64,000 nt of DNA from Hormiphora californensis (Eukaryota; Ctenophora; Tentaculata; Cydippida; Pleurobrachiidae): positions 3,079,021 to 3,143,020 of the forward strand of contig CM035361.1 of assembly GCA_020137815.1 (NCBI GenBank), given 5' to 3'. Below the pieces are notes generated by a model. It had not been told where the DNA came from and searched no databases. It worked only from the letters and a program-made list of their open reading frames with translations. How positions within the stretch are numbered: the first letter of the stretch is position 1; each line of letters begins with the position of its first letter. This document shows positions 47,196-60,478 of the stretch, in pieces. Made by a program: the position numbers and the translations under genes.

Positions 47196-48206
47196 GAGCT
47201 AGAGAATACATTAAATGGAATCCGTTTTCTCATCGAGTCTTTTTGATTGCCGCTAGAAATGAGTGCCATTATGCCGTACGCCGTTCATAAAAGCAATCAA
47301 ATACGAAACTATAGTATTTCAAACTTGTATTATATGCTACCTTTTTGAGGCATTTCAATATAATCAGGGTCTTGCAATAATTGTCAGTGATAGAAAATAA
47401 ATATAGAAGCTGATCTGTAAGTTTCCTAGTGATAATATTGTGTTCCCAGCAACTCCTATGTATGTTGTTGTGTCTACTGCAGTATGTAGCAAGTTATAAC
47501 TGGAGATTATGGAAGTCGGCCAAGCGACGGTTCAGCGAGGATAGTTAGCGATAGATAGATAGAACGAGATAGAGAGAGATATATAGATAGAACGAGATAG
47601 AGGGAGAGAGAAAGAGAGAGCACGGCACACGCATGCAGGCATAGTCGTAGAGAGATCAAAGATAGAACGAGATAAAGTCACAGAGAGAGAGAAGAGAAAG
47701 TTAGAGAGAGAAGGGAGAGGAGAGAAGGGAAAGAAGATATAAGAGAGCGAAGAAAGAGAGATTGACATCTAGGTAGATACAGAATGAGGTTGATGTTGTT
47801 TAGAGAGAGAGGGAGAGAGAGAGGGAGAGAGAGCGAGAGAAAGAGAGAGAGGGAGAGAGGTAGAGCTAAGAGATGTAGTTGTAGTATCTAAAATAGATCC
47901 GAAGCGCCTTAACGGCTTATCGTTACACCACACGTCTACTGCTGCAGTGCAGATATCTTTTTCTTGATATTGAGTTGTCTGGTACCGCCAGCCCGTCTTG
48001 ATTCCTATATATAGGATTATATATAATCTCAAGCGACTCAAGCCCCACAGCCCTAGTACGGGAAGTAGCTAGTTTGCCTTGTTATTGACGTCATATAACC
48101 TGTTACAGTGTTACACCGCGTGTTGATTGCTATCTTACTTCATAGCAAGACATGGTACTCCTAATTGTTTGAATGTTTGGGATGAGATCAATCGATTTTG
48201 AAGTTA

Positions 48207-48357
48207 CAGTCAAACATCGGCCTTCGATTTACTTATGTTCTAACCCTCCTTTACATTTGTGGGCGCACGATAACCGGGCCTTTAAACATCGGCCGGAGTC
48301 CGGTAATCGGGCCTCAAAAAGCCCTTCCCTCGGTCGGGTAAAAGCGAGGTTTGACTG
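48207..48357. mobile_element. Pogo-like MITE, divergent subfamily
   Basis: CAGTCAAACATCGGCCTTCG at the left and GCGAGGTTTGACTG at the right, TA on both sides, 151 bp. The ends share CAGTC and a C/G-rich core with the CAGTCGGACC family. Confidence 0.55.
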
Positions 48358-48855
48358 TATGTTTTAGTATAATTTATAAAATCTTCCTGTATTCTAGCAC
48401 GTCAGGGTTCACTAATTCTTAACATTTCTGCTCGGGTTTTCTAGCATGTTTAGCACAATATGTACTTGGCATGCAATGCTCTGAATGTGTGTGTGTGTTA
48501 TTGTGTGTGCAAATAATAGTCAATTCGTCTCTTTGTCTTACTATCTTCGTAGTTCAATTCGTCTTGAGAAATCAATGTTTTACGCGTACGACTGTATGCA
48601 GCTTTGCTAACTACTTAACACCAAAATTTGATCAGTATTTGGTGGAGAAAATGTTTTATTTTCTTACCTCCTGCAACCACAGTGCTCCACCAGTGCTTTT
48701 ACACTGCAGGATGTGTTTAATAAAACATCCCAAATGTGACCAATGTGATGTGGAGCTGCAGTGATAGATAAACATCCTTTGAGAGTCCATCATGGTTGTA
48801 TGATTTGTGGTTCCCCGGGAAAGAATAACAAACTCATCTCTCTTATGTCTTTCTA

Positions 48856-48857
<2 letters not shown>

Positions 48858-48936
<79 letters not shown>

Positions 48937-48975
48937 TACTTTATCTCTCTCTATCTATCTCTCTCACTCTCTCTC
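48858..48975. repeat. (CT)n microsatellite
   Basis: About 35 pure CT units, then CT with TTT and TAT interruptions. Confidence 0.95.
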
Positions 48976-49413
48976 TTTTATTTTATCCCTCTCTTTCTAT
49001 ATTTCCTCGATCATGCCGTTACTTTGTGAGTGATTGCGATGCATACCTATAATTATATATTTGTTTTTATGACCGACCACAGACCATACATTTTATCGAA
49101 AATATGATTATTATTATTTTAACGTATACATGTAAACAAAGATAATGTCGGATTTTTTGAAGTTTTCACCCCCAAATGCAAGCGCATGTGAAGTTTATCA
49201 ATTTTGAGCTGAGTTAACTTGTGATGTGACGCACAAAAACATTCCGCGTACGAGAAGGGGGGGGGGGGTGACAACTTCAAAGTTCCGATGGATTTGGATT
49301 TTAGGCAGTTGTTTATCCCACCCTTTTTCTTGTCCGTTTACTTTTCTCGTTTTATTCTTTGGTTTTCTTTCCTTCTCTTTGTATAATTCGTCTGTCTCTT
49401 TCTTTCTTTCTTT

Positions 49414-49421
49414 ATCTCTCT

Positions 49422-49500
<79 letters not shown>

Positions 49501-49503
49501 TCT
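49414..49503. repeat. (CT)n microsatellite
   Basis: About 38 CT units. Confidence 0.95.
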
Positions 49504-49794
49504 TCCCATTTAAAATAGACAGGAAGGGCAATCTTTGCCGTTTAGTGTTTACACTAATACACACTAACCTGCAGCAGGCAGAGAGCACATACCCGCGTTG
49601 TTCTCATGACAATTACCATTCACTATATAGTAATTGATCAATTACCATTTCTGCTTTATATATATTAGTTCTTGGTTCTAATGATGAATATTGCTAGTGT
49701 ACTATACCATTAGCTGGGGTTATCATGGCTGCATATGTAGTTCAACATACAAAAGCTGTTCCGGGATTTGGAAATTAGCTGAATATACATTGTG

Positions 49795-49945
49795 GGAGAT
49801 GGTTCGACCAAGGCAAACCTTTATTTTAACCCTTCGCGGTGAGAGATGGTTCGACCAAGGCAAACCTTATGTTTTTACCCTTCGCGATGAGAGAAGGACG
49901 AGCAATTGGCAAACCTTGTGTTTTAACCCTTTGCGGTGAGCAAGG
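49795..49945. repeat. ~53-bp tandem repeat, three units
   Basis: Units run GAGATGGTTCGACCAAGGCA ... AACCCTTCGCGGT with increasing divergence. Confidence 0.75.
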
Positions 49946-50231
49946 CAAACCAAATGCGGTCTGACATATATTTCTTAGATCCGGGTGTTCATTAAAATGG
50001 AGTGCAGCTAGCCCTAAAATGGGGTTTATTCCTAAATTATTTAATTTGGCGTCTTCCGCCTTTGCATAATTTGTCTAACATATCCCGTGATGAGAGGAGG
50101 GTTGCAATGAATGTTTAATAAATTTAGCTAAGTGGACCGCAAGCCTTTTTAGCCTTAGGGTCAGCACACACCAACGTTAAAATTAAAATTAAAATTTTGA
50201 TTTTAACCTTGGTGTGTGCTCATCCTAACTA

Positions 50232-50372
50232 CAGTCGGACCCTGATTTAACGGCATCATAATCTTCCCCCGATATAGAAAATTAACAGTATTTGACCCCG
50301 ATTTAGCGGACACCCCGATTTACCGGGCAAAACCCTTTCCCCCGAGCATCCCGGTAAATCGGGGTTCGACTG
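50232..50372. mobile_element. Pogo/Tigger-like MITE
   Basis: CAGTCGGACCCTGATTTA ... TAAATCGGGGTTCGACTG, TA on the right and CTA on the left, 141 bp. Confidence 0.6.
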
Positions 50373-50590
50373 TATGTCAGCTAGTTTTTGCTATTCTGTA
50401 TTTTATTGATGATAACTCGAGACATATGTTTCTAGTATATAAAGTTTTACCATTAGCCACATGCAGCAGTAATGCTAGTGTTAATGGTGTGTGATATTTT
50501 TCGGTCCTCGTTTTTTATAGTTCTCTCTCACTATCCCCCTCTATCTCACTTGCTATCGTTTCATCTGTCTTACTCTCCCTGCCTCCCAAT

Positions 50591-50699
50591 CAGGAACCGA
50601 CCGATACGAGTAAACAACCAATCAGAACTCTTTATTGAGGTCACGTGACTGGTTATCAGCCAATAAGGGACCAGTATTTCCTGATTCGGTCGGTCTCTG
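50591..50699. mobile_element. MITE-A copy 7
   Basis: 109 bp, CAGGAACCGACCGAT ... CGGTCGGTCTCTG, perfect duplication CTCCCAAT (50583-50590 and 50700-50707). Confidence 0.85.
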
Positions 50700-51042
50700 C
50701 TCCCAATAATCTAACTTGTCCTCCCATAAACACCTTTAATATTATCTGCCATGCGCCGGGCAACTCTTTTGATATAAATAACATTGACTTTAACATTATT
50801 ATTTCAAGTTATTCGTTATCTTTCTTCATAGTCTGAGAATATAATGATCAACTCTGTTTTTTTATCCGCATAGTGAGAAATTTAGTCGTTTCCTTGATCC
50901 CCCAGTTTACTAACTATGTTGAAATTAGAGTCTATAAAAACTATCAGATTATCCTATCCTGATACATTTTCTGCAGACCCCTCAATATTTCATTTCCCTA
51001 ATCTAGCGCCCCCTGGATATGATTTGCTGAGTTATACAAGTT

Positions 51043-52583
51043 ATGAGCGCTGAGCATATGATATGTGGCGTCTCAAATGCGACATTGCAGAAACACTGTT
51101 CAGAGGTGAGTTGTTTGTTTGTTTGTTTGTTTGTTTCCCTGTTTGTTTCCCTGTTTGTTTCCCTGTTTGTTTCCCTGTTTGTTTCCCTGTTTGTTTCCCT
51201 GTTTGTTTGTTTGTATGTCTGTTTATCCATCCCCTCTCTAATCAGGACAATAACGGAAGATGGTATTTGTTTCTGGCAACGTCTGCAACTATTCTTTTTG
51301 GCGGAGGATTAATCATTCACATTTATCAACTTCTCTACGACAGATGGAACAAGGTTGGTAGAATTATATTTCTTGTATTTTTGTTTTGCAGTGAAATAAA
51401 ATACTTTTCAGGACAGCTTGGCATATATCATATAATTCGACATTCAACTCATATATCAACTGGATTAGTATCTATCGCTCTATTCATTTCCGGCCGTAGT
51501 TAGCTAAGACATTAGCCGATCTAGTTCTATATTAGTTACTGTGGTACTATAATAGGGGGAACTCCCTGTTGTAGAAATATATATTATATATGGCCTACTA
51601 AAAAGTTTTTCTTCTCCTTCCATCACCATATCATCCTATTCATCTCTGTTTCAAAGCGTCTGTAAGTCTGACTGCCTCTAAATACACACGTCCATTTCCC
51701 TAAATGCGTCCATGATCTGCTGTAATGTTTACACGTTTCATCTCTCTGTCCTGGCCTGTTCCTGTCTGTTTCTGCAGAATACTAGTGAAATAGTTGGACC
51801 CCGATTTACCGGGTATAACTGCAGTCGGACCCCGATTTACCGGGATCATGCTCGGGGAAATAGATTTCGCCCGGTAAATAGTGGTCCGAGATATATTCTG
51901 TCCTAGTTAGTAAGTAGTAGTGGTAGTTAGCACATTAGTTATGTAGACAACAAGGACAGCGTGTTGCTCATTCACTTGCTACAACAGTGAGTAGAATTGT
52001 GGGAGAATTACTGCCATAATAGTTTAGTTACGGTATGTCAAATTGGTCAAATCACTCGACTGTTTACTGTTAGTGTGTACCTATTATAATACACACTCGA
52101 TATTACACTGAGCTGCGGTAGAATGATCACCGTATCATACTTTGCCCAAAACAATAGATCTGCTAACATCGAGTGTAGTATAGCCACTCACATGACTCAG
52201 TAGATTAATTCAACACCCATCTTCTTGTTCCTTGAACTATCTAACATATATCCCCCTCCAGCCGGCAGCTCCTTGATTAAACACCTTATCCAATTATCTG
52301 ATTGATCCCCCTATATTCTCTCCAATTACTATTATGATTGATCACTCTCCAATTATCTGATTGATCCCTCTCAACACCCCCTCTCCAATTATCTGATTAT
52401 CAATGATCCCTCCCCAATTATCTGTTTGATCCCTCTCAATTACAGGCCAAGATAGCAGAATGCTTCAACGTCTCGAACCACTACGACAGAGATAAGGTAG
52501 AGGATGTTGAACTCCACAACAGACTGAGACACTACATAGTCAATGAAGTTATCAGCCTGCAGACCAACAAGGGCATGGTCATG
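51043..52583 (+). CDS. Slo/BK-type channel, N-terminal module A (S0 and S0-S1 linker)
   Basis: Exons 51043-51105, 51246-51353 and 52446-52583, all phase 0 and GT-AG. The first starts MSAEHMICGVSNATLQKHCS. The second holds a hydrophobic helix (RWYLFLATSATILFGGGLII) that matches the S0 segment of Slo1 channels (W..FL.S....F.GGL). The third is a charged linker ending ISLQTNKGMVM, the position of the conserved QT..G motif just before S1. Total 103 codons. I found no S1-S6 exons in the following 10 kb. The last exon ends at the same residue and phase as module B at 63,732, so A could splice to the S1 exon at 63,933. Alternatively it is a truncated tandem duplicate, or its remaining exons lie in the gap at 57,725. 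Confidence 0.72.
51112..51216. repeat. GTTTGTTTCCCT tandem repeat
   Basis: Twelve-bp units, about six copies between GTTT runs, in intron 1 of Slo module A. Confidence 0.85.
51793..51888. mobile_element. Pogo-like MITE, degenerate
   Basis: Two successive copies of the left end (AGTTGGACCCCGATTTACCG and CAGTCGGACCCCGATTTACC), then CCCGGTAAATAGTGGTCCGA. Looks like a partial or nested copy in the long intron of Slo module A. Confidence 0.5.
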
Positions 52584-53408
52584 GTAAGTAGGGACTTATG
52601 GGAATTATTGGTTGGGTGAAAATGGGACAGATGGGGGATTGGGGGAAATTATTCAAAAGTCTGGCCAAAATAAAAGCTCCGGTTTCTGCGATTAAAGAAA
52701 ACAACAATTGTGAATCGTATGGCAATAGATCTGAGATATGACCATTGCGCCCAGCAGTATCGAGGCGGTTCGAGGAAAGATTGAGCCGTTACATGAACGT
52801 AGCGCGCGGGATCACCCACCAGTCGAAAGTTGTTTGATCTGTATCTGCCACTTTTTTGAGCGCGCACTTGGGGCTGGTAAGGGATGTGCGCGCGGCGTCA
52901 ATTGCACGTGCATCAGAATGATGGATCGGTAGGATTTTTGGTCAGGGCTCAAGTTTGGCAGGTGTGGCTTGATGACTGTACATCGTGCACCCCGCAAGTA
53001 CTACTCGCAAGTACTCTTCCCTTCGGCCCGGTGCAAAGAGGACGGTCTTATATGAGACAAGCAGCCACAATTAGTGTATCAACTATGGATTAGGGATTTT
53101 CCAGTTGCTATCACACTCTATGGCCGGAAATCAGGGTCGTCAACGGCTATCACTGTTCACTCTCTAATTTTACAATTAGGCCAAGTACGTGCCGAGAATA
53201 AATTAAATCCATGCTAATTCTTATGACCTAAAGACTAAAACAGCGACCTTCCAATTTTACTTTTTAGTGATCTCAGTCCATTTCTGTCGTACTGTATTCT
53301 AAAATGTATTGCGGCTAATTGGTACGTCGTTAATTTAATGATTCTCATGTCGACATATTGTCTCTCATCTATTATACTTGTGGATCAAGGGATATGATGG
53401 GCATTGCT

Positions 53409-53517
53409 CAAGAACCGACCGAAGCAAGTAAACAACCAACCAGAAATCGTTATTTAGGTAACGTGACTGGTTATCAGCCAATCGGGGACCAGTATTTCCT
53501 GATTCGGTCGGTTCCTG
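53409..53517. mobile_element. MITE-A copy 8
   Basis: 109 bp, CAAGAACCGACCGAA ... TTCGGTCGGTTCCTG, perfect duplication GCATTGCT (53401-53408 and 53518-53525). Confidence 0.85.
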
Positions 53518-54218
53518 GCATTGCTCAAGGGGATGTTTGATCCTGGCACCAATTGGAATAAACCCTTGTCTGGTGACAGCAAGTTGCTTCTCAATTGCCC
53601 CGGGCCCCCCACACACCCCAGTTGCTCCTCTCAAGGACTACAAGGATATTTCCATAGTAACCCTCCTGATGATGATGATCTAAAACTCTTCTTCTTCCCA
53701 CATGACACTGTGGATCAGTTTCATATTGCTGTGTGGTGTAACCCATCCCACTGTTAAGACCCCTGCCCCCTGCCCCCCGATCAGCTGTGAAAGGGGCACT
53801 ATTGTCAAGACACCACCTGCGTCCAGTGAGCTGCAGTTCTTTCATAAATCTTTTTCGTGGGCGGTCCTGCACCCATCTCTTAGTTTAGTCTTTTTATGTC
53901 CCTGAATATAGCTTCCTCTAGTAGTATTAGATCTCTCTTTCCTCTTTCTGTCTTCTCTCTTTTTCTATCTGTCTTCTCTTTCTCTCTCTCTCTCTCGCTC
54001 TCTCTATCTCTCTCGCCCTGTCTTATCGATTAAGTTGTTGTTGCAGTAATTATATGTGCACCACCGCCGATTAACTGAGTGGCACGTGACCCTAATATGC
54101 AGTCACGTGATCTTTTTGCTGCTTTTGTTGTTGTCCCGTCCAGGTCCTTCTTTGTTGGCCCCCGAGCACGCACTTACAGCATGATGATGAAAGAGTTTTC
54201 CGGGCCAGTGAGAGGGGA

Positions 54219-54244
54219 GAGAGAGAGAGTGAGAGAGAGAGATG

Positions 54245-54334
<90 letters not shown>

Positions 54335-54335
54335 T
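54219..54335. repeat. (GA)n microsatellite
   Basis: About 45 GA units, pure over 70 bp. Confidence 0.95.
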
Positions 54336-55199
54336 AGAGGATACATTGTTCTTTGTTATGCCCGTGACCCAATTATTTACTGCAAAACTAGCTCTTGCAT
54401 TGTTCGGCTGGCACGAGCCATAAAACTCCTTTATAATGCGGAGGGCGCACTTGATATTATAATGGCCAGGCCGTTATATATTTTGTATTGTTTAGCCGAC
54501 CCTCAACTCTAGTTTGTCATCATAGTCGCTGCTGCATCGTCCGTAATTGTTTGGAGAACAAACGAGTCTGACCAGTTACCGGCCATGTCGGACTTGCCTA
54601 GCTAGAACATAACAATGTCGGACTTGTTTAGCGGTTCTTAGCTAATTGTGGTCTAACTTGTCTCAACTGCAGTGATAGGTAACAGCTCTTATATAAAGCC
54701 TTTTTCCGGCGTCCCCCTTTTCTTTTAGAGGTTTTTTAGAGGTCAAAGCTAACGGAATCAAAGTGAATGACAGCACTTATACACGGTGATTTTATAAACT
54801 TATCATACATTTGATTATTGTAGTCTAATTCTATTTGATCTGATCAAATCAGTAAATCACTAAATTTTTTAGTCACGGACAAATTTTTGGCCTAAATTTT
54901 AATATCTCCTCAAATAGTCGATCTCTCTATGACATGGTTTAGTGTTAATGGCCCCTTTTCATCCTTCCCCGCCTCCTCCTCCTCCTCCTCGTGAGAGCTG
55001 CACTGGAGTGAGTTTGCTTGAGATTCGATGGTTAGGTCTGTAATAATCTGTCTGTGTCAAGATTAGTAGTGACAACTCTCTCTCTCTCTCGACTTTTCCC
55101 TCTCTTTCCCCTAACTCTTCTCGGCTCTGTATGTATTTGGCCGTATACTTCCGTTTAGACTTTCTGCATGGCTGCCCACCATCAGCGCGGGTGCCTCCC

Positions 55200-55200
<1 letters not shown>

Positions 55201-55263
<63 letters not shown>
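55201..55263. repeat. (GA)n microsatellite
   Basis: About 30 pure GA units. Confidence 0.95.
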
Positions 55264-55267
<4 letters not shown>

Positions 55268-55555
55268 AAGAGAGAGTGAGAGACCAAATTGCATACATAA
55301 TTCAATATGCCTCCTCTCCTATTTTCTCTTACACTTGTCGCTATACGGGCTAGACAGAATTGAGTCAAAAAGTGAGACATATTTTGATCTCTAATATAGG
55401 CTGCGGTTGCTTGTGAGCATTTATGCATCTAGATATTACCTATATTTTGTATAATATATGCCAATTGTTCGACCCTCCCTCCCCGAAACCCCCAAAAAGG
55501 GTTTGAACAAAACAATATAATACATGCATCCTTATTTTTATATACAATATATATA

Positions 55556-55727
55556 CAGTCGGACCCCGATTTAACGGCACCCTCGGGGGAAAGGGTTTTG
55601 TCCGTTAAATCGGGGTGTCCGCTAAATCGGGGTCAAATACTGTTGATTTTTAATGTCGGGGGAAGATTATCCTGCCGTTAAATCGGGGTGCCGTTAAATC
55701 GGGGGCCGTTAAATCGGGGTCCGACTG
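55556..55727. mobile_element. Pogo/Tigger-like MITE, 172 bp
   Basis: CAGTCGGACCCCGATTTAAC ... GTTAAATCGGGGTCCGACTG with TA on both sides. The right half contains four successive copies of TTAAATCGGGG. A CCGGGTGGATGCC hairpin follows at 55,755-55,786, like the one at 27,077. Confidence 0.7.
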
Positions 55728-55799
55728 TAATATATTCTTCATTTTTTCCCTGCCCGGGTGGATGCCCGAAGGGCATCCACCCGGATGATCGTTTTAGCA

Positions 55800-57724
55800 C
55801 GTGTGCTAAAAAGATCATAAAGGGTTTAGAAATCTCGGATTTGAAATAGTAACTCGAGCGTGGTCAAAATCGCGTGTGTCACGGTAGCAGCATAGTAACT
55901 GCTCCTTCATAAAATCAAATAACTGTTTTGATGAAATATGATGTCAGGACGCTTATTTTTCAAAGCTGTGCGCGGCGCTCACAACACTGTTGCTGAAGGG
56001 GTGAGGGTAGAGTAAAACAGCTGTGTAACTGCATATACATACAGGACGCATGCATCTCACATTGTGACCAAGCCTTGATATTGTGATACTGATAGTTTGA
56101 TACTGATCCTGTCGACGGAGGGCAGGGAAACACCGCATTATGAATACATAATGCAATAATTCTTGTTATTAAGTAAGTTTTGTAAGTAAGTTTTGCCGTG
56201 TGTAAGAACTAAGATAGGTGTAATTTATGCCAATTTCAATCTTCCTATTAATTACACTCAATATTTTCTATACACACCAAAGATCAATTTAGCTCCTCGG
56301 TCAGGCAGTATACTATTTTCTGTCTATGTCTCTTTTGATTTCTCCATCTCTCTATCTCTATCTCTATCTCTGTAGAATGGTCAATATCTAATTTCTATCT
56401 TTGGCCAAAAATTAGAATAGATTCCGTGTATGTACGCTGCTCATCTTTACTAACGTTCCAGGGGCTCTTCGACGAAACTTTAAGCACACTTAAAAACGTT
56501 GGCCTCATTCATACATTTTTTTCGGGAATTTTATAAGTCAGTCACAAATGTATTTGTTGAGTAAAAAATCTAATTTTGTAATTTTTATATACGGTGATAA
56601 GAGGTTCAGTTCGGAATCCTTAGTCCGACAAAGTTGACTGTTCAGTGCCGATGTGCAGTAGGACCGTAAATGTCCATTTTCTGCGTAACTTTGAGACTGT
56701 GTAGTTCATTCAGGCGATAATTTTGGAACTGTAGGATGAACCAAGAACATGTCCAATATAATATGTATTTCGAAAACTTCCTGTGGGAAAAATTTATTTT
56801 GGTGCACAAAACACACTTTCATCCTTAGGCCTTGCTAGACAGTAGACCCTCTCTCAACAGAAGCTGGAGGGTTACAACATGAAACAATTATATTATTTGG
56901 GCGAAGCAGGGTTCTCTTTGACACTGTGTGTGTGAACAATAATTTAAGGTTCTCTCTATGTGCAGCTCACAATGCATTTTATTTCTGTGAGGGTTCGGAG
57001 CTGCAGAGCAGCTAGGTTAGCTTTGTACCTCATGGCAGACCGGTAGTGTAGCTAGAAAATCGGATAGACATGGAGACATTGAGAGAGGGAGAGAGAGGGA
57101 GAGGGAGAGAGAATCATTGATGCGCCTAAGGTGGAAAGCAGCCTTTCGAAGGAACATGCACGGAACTGTAGGTTTTAAATTTACAATACACACTCTCTTT
57201 GGTTTAACGGTGACCCTCTTTGTGACCCTGAGGGCTACAGAACGCATCGACATCGAGGACGCAGAGGCAGCAGCGCTCGAGATTCCTCTCGCTTCTCTCT
57301 GCTCTTTACTCTCTTCTACATTCTCTCTCTTTTCTCCTCATCTCTCTCTCCTCTCTCCTACGCTTTGTCTTTCTCGATTGCTTATCTACAGTTCACTGAT
57401 CTCAACTCCACATTTATGTCAGTGGACGTACAGCCAAACACGACCGTATAAAGCAAAAGTCCAAACTTATCTTTTTCCGTGCTTTCACGTGCTTACCTTA
57501 ACTTGCTGTCCCTCTTCTTTTCCATACGACTTAAGTTCTACAAGCTAACGCAGTTTCAAGCTATCAGTCATCGAAAAAAGTAGCGTACCAAGAGTAAAGA
57601 GCTCTAAGGTACAGGGTCCTAACTGCTCAGGCCGTTAAGAAGCGCATGCTGATCAAACAAAAGTAAGAGGTAATAGGTACAGAAGCTCTGGAAGGTGACA
57701 GGGTTAAAAGATCTCCCCAGCTTG
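55800..57724. other. Unassigned, one weak exon-like frame
   Basis: The plus strand near 57,171-57,290 encodes a hydrophobic stretch (HTLFGLTVTLFVTLRATERI) that could be an S1-like helix, but no acceptor in the required phase 0 precedes it. Nothing else supportable. Confidence 0.25.
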
Positions 57725-57824
57725 NNNNNNNNNNNNNNNNNNNNNNNNNNNNNNNNNNNNNNNNNNNNNNNNNNNNNNNNNNNNNNNNNNNNNNNNNNNN
57801 NNNNNNNNNNNNNNNNNNNNNNNN
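57725..57824. other. Scaffold gap, 100 N
   Basis: Exactly 100 unknown bases, the conventional placeholder for a gap of unknown size. Missing exons of Slo module A could be here. Confidence 0.98.
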
Positions 57825-58403
57825 CCCCCGAACGTTAAATTAATCATGGAGGTATTAGAATATAAAACGATATAAAAATTCTCGGGCCGTATGAACCATA
57901 ATTTTTTCATCTTTGACCTTCTTTACCGGGGCGGTAGATCAGACCGATCAGGCGAGCAGGTACACTTTCAAGACTATAACCCGAAAATACTACGGGAGAT
58001 TCATGGTATACGTACATTGCAAATTGTCATCGAACCATCATTATATTTCCCTGTTTCGCAAAATTGATTTTTGGCCTCGGCCTTTAAACATTGACTTCAT
58101 ACTTATCTTCTACCCTTCTATCTATCTTTATCTATCATCTTTATTTTATCCTATCTATTATCACTATTTCTATCTTTTCGATTGGTATCGGTTGTGTGTG
58201 ATCCTCAATTGGTGTAAGTACGCAATTTTAATGGGCTAATCTACTCTTCTAACATCTTGAATATTACAAATCGCTTCTCTATCTTCTTCGATCTCTTACC
58301 CCAAATCTCTTTCTTTACCTCTTTTCCTTTATCTTTCTCATCTTCTCTTCTTGCAATATTCTAATCCTCTCTCTCTCTTCTCTCTTCAAAATAAAAACCC
58401 GTT

Positions 58404-58405
<2 letters not shown>

Positions 58406-58481
<76 letters not shown>
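58406..58481. repeat. (CT)n microsatellite
   Basis: About 38 pure CT units. Confidence 0.95.
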
Positions 58482-58484
<3 letters not shown>

Positions 58485-59869
58485 TGCTGCTCTGTTGCGT
58501 CTAGGAGGTGGTGATGTTCTTAAATCGTACTATTTCTGGAGTTACCGTCTGTAGCTGGACATATACGAGCAACTGTTGAAAAGATTTGTTGTAGATATAT
58601 CTGTCCTTGATAATTGTCGATTGAATGCATAATATATTTATTAGTTGAGCTGCTGTATAAGTGTTTCGAATAACAATAAATTCTTGGAATAATGGTTAAA
58701 AATATTCGTGCATTTTTAGAAATGAATTACATAATTTGTTTGGCTAGAAGCTTTTATTTAACTCTATTATTTGATGTTATCTTCACCAGTGTCACGGATG
58801 TTCAACCTGATAAAAACAAGAACTGATAAAAACAAGAACTGATAAAAACAAGAACTATCCAATAAAACTACATTTTGTTTTTCATGTTGCATTTAATTAT
58901 CATTTGGGTAACATGTTTCTTCCTTGTGCGATAAGAAAATTGAAATTTTGTAGGGTGCCCTGTGATTTTAGGCATTCAATTGGAAAGTATCCAACCCTTT
59001 TCCGGATGTACGGTAATTAGTATTGAAATGCTAGGTCTTCATTATATTAATTACTCCTTTATAAATACAACCTATAGTACCTTGTTGCTCCTTCATAAAA
59101 CCATATATTGAAGACAACAAGCTTGCTTATATGAAGTGTTTTGCTTACATTCGGTCAAGTATCTCGCAATCATACTATGGCATATATATGTTATGTACAT
59201 ATTTGCATAAAATACAGATATCTAACGGTCAAAGTGTAAACGTATATCATATTGCTTGTGGTACCGCTGCATTTTTTACACACACGTGTGCACTTTCACA
59301 TGATTGACTCGCTGCTAATTTTCGTTTGATTTCACCTATAGATACCGAAACATTATATACCAAATTTGGGCTATTTGCATAAGTTCATTCTAATAATACA
59401 ACTTCTTACATACATTATATTATATTTTTATGCTTGTCTTCATTTTGTCTCAAGTCTGCTATACACATACGATATTTTGTGTGTGAGACGTTTCGACTAC
59501 ATATTGATTGATTACTTGATAATCGACGTTTGGACATTAATAATGTATGTAATTCAATAGTTGATAATCTACTCAAGATCATTTTAGAAATATTTTTGAA
59601 ACATTCCAATCCTTTGATTCTTTCATTTTGTTGAAAACTCCTAACATCCATGACTTATGTTATGAAGACTATTTATATAAACTGCTCTAAATCTCTGCAT
59701 CAACCGATGCCTGCTTTTATGTTCGTATATATGCGTGTAATGAGGAGTGCGACGAATACTTGGTCTGACAGTTATTATACTGACAGGTGTGTTATAGGAC
59801 CTGTCAAGCTGAGTCAGTGAGTCATGAATATAGAGGATCAGTAACTGGTAGGGATATGGTTGAGCGAGT

Positions 59870-59881
59870 GAGAGAGGGAGG

Positions 59882-59913
<32 letters not shown>

Positions 59914-60478
59914 GAGAGTGTGTGTGAGAGAGATACAATAAGAGATATATAATGTGATACACAAAGGAACACAGTGCGGTAGCTATGCGACCAAGGTGTG
60001 AACTGTGAACATGGTATATATCACAATTGCATGTTTAGTCAAATGCTTGAGCTTATGTGTGATGGAAGAACGACAGGTACATAATGGTGATTGGGAGTCG
60101 AGCTTCACAGATAAATCAGTCTAGACACACGCACCGGACCGAGTGAGAGGAGTGAGAGAATGAGAGGGGGAGTGAGGGAGTGAGAGAGTGAGAGAGTGAG
60201 TGAGTGAGAGGGGGAGGGAGGGAGTGAGAGAGAGAGAGAGGGTGAGGGAGTAAGAGAGAGAGAGAGTGAGAGAGAGAGGGGGAGTAATATATCAATCCAT
60301 GAGTTGTTTTTGCTAATGACGACGCCCCCTTTGTGTGATCGGATGTGTGTTTTTGTTGGCCGTTGGGTGTATTGTCGTAGTAGATCAGGAGATATAATGG
60401 AGATAGAGTGAGAGAGAGAGAGAGATAGAGAGAGAGAGATAGAGAGAGAGAGAAAGAGAGAGAGAGATGGAGAGATAT
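59870..60478. repeat. Cluster of GA/GAGT tracts
   Basis: Short GA runs at 59,870-59,936, 60,140-60,290 (with GAGTGA units) and 60,408-60,478. A similar tract is at 60,940-61,052. No gene seen 57.9-63.0 kb. Confidence 0.8.

Noticed and set aside
48561-48764. Zinc-ribbon-like frame (CRMCLIKHPKCDQC)
   Set aside because: One Cys pair motif in an isolated frame without flanking exons; chance is plausible.
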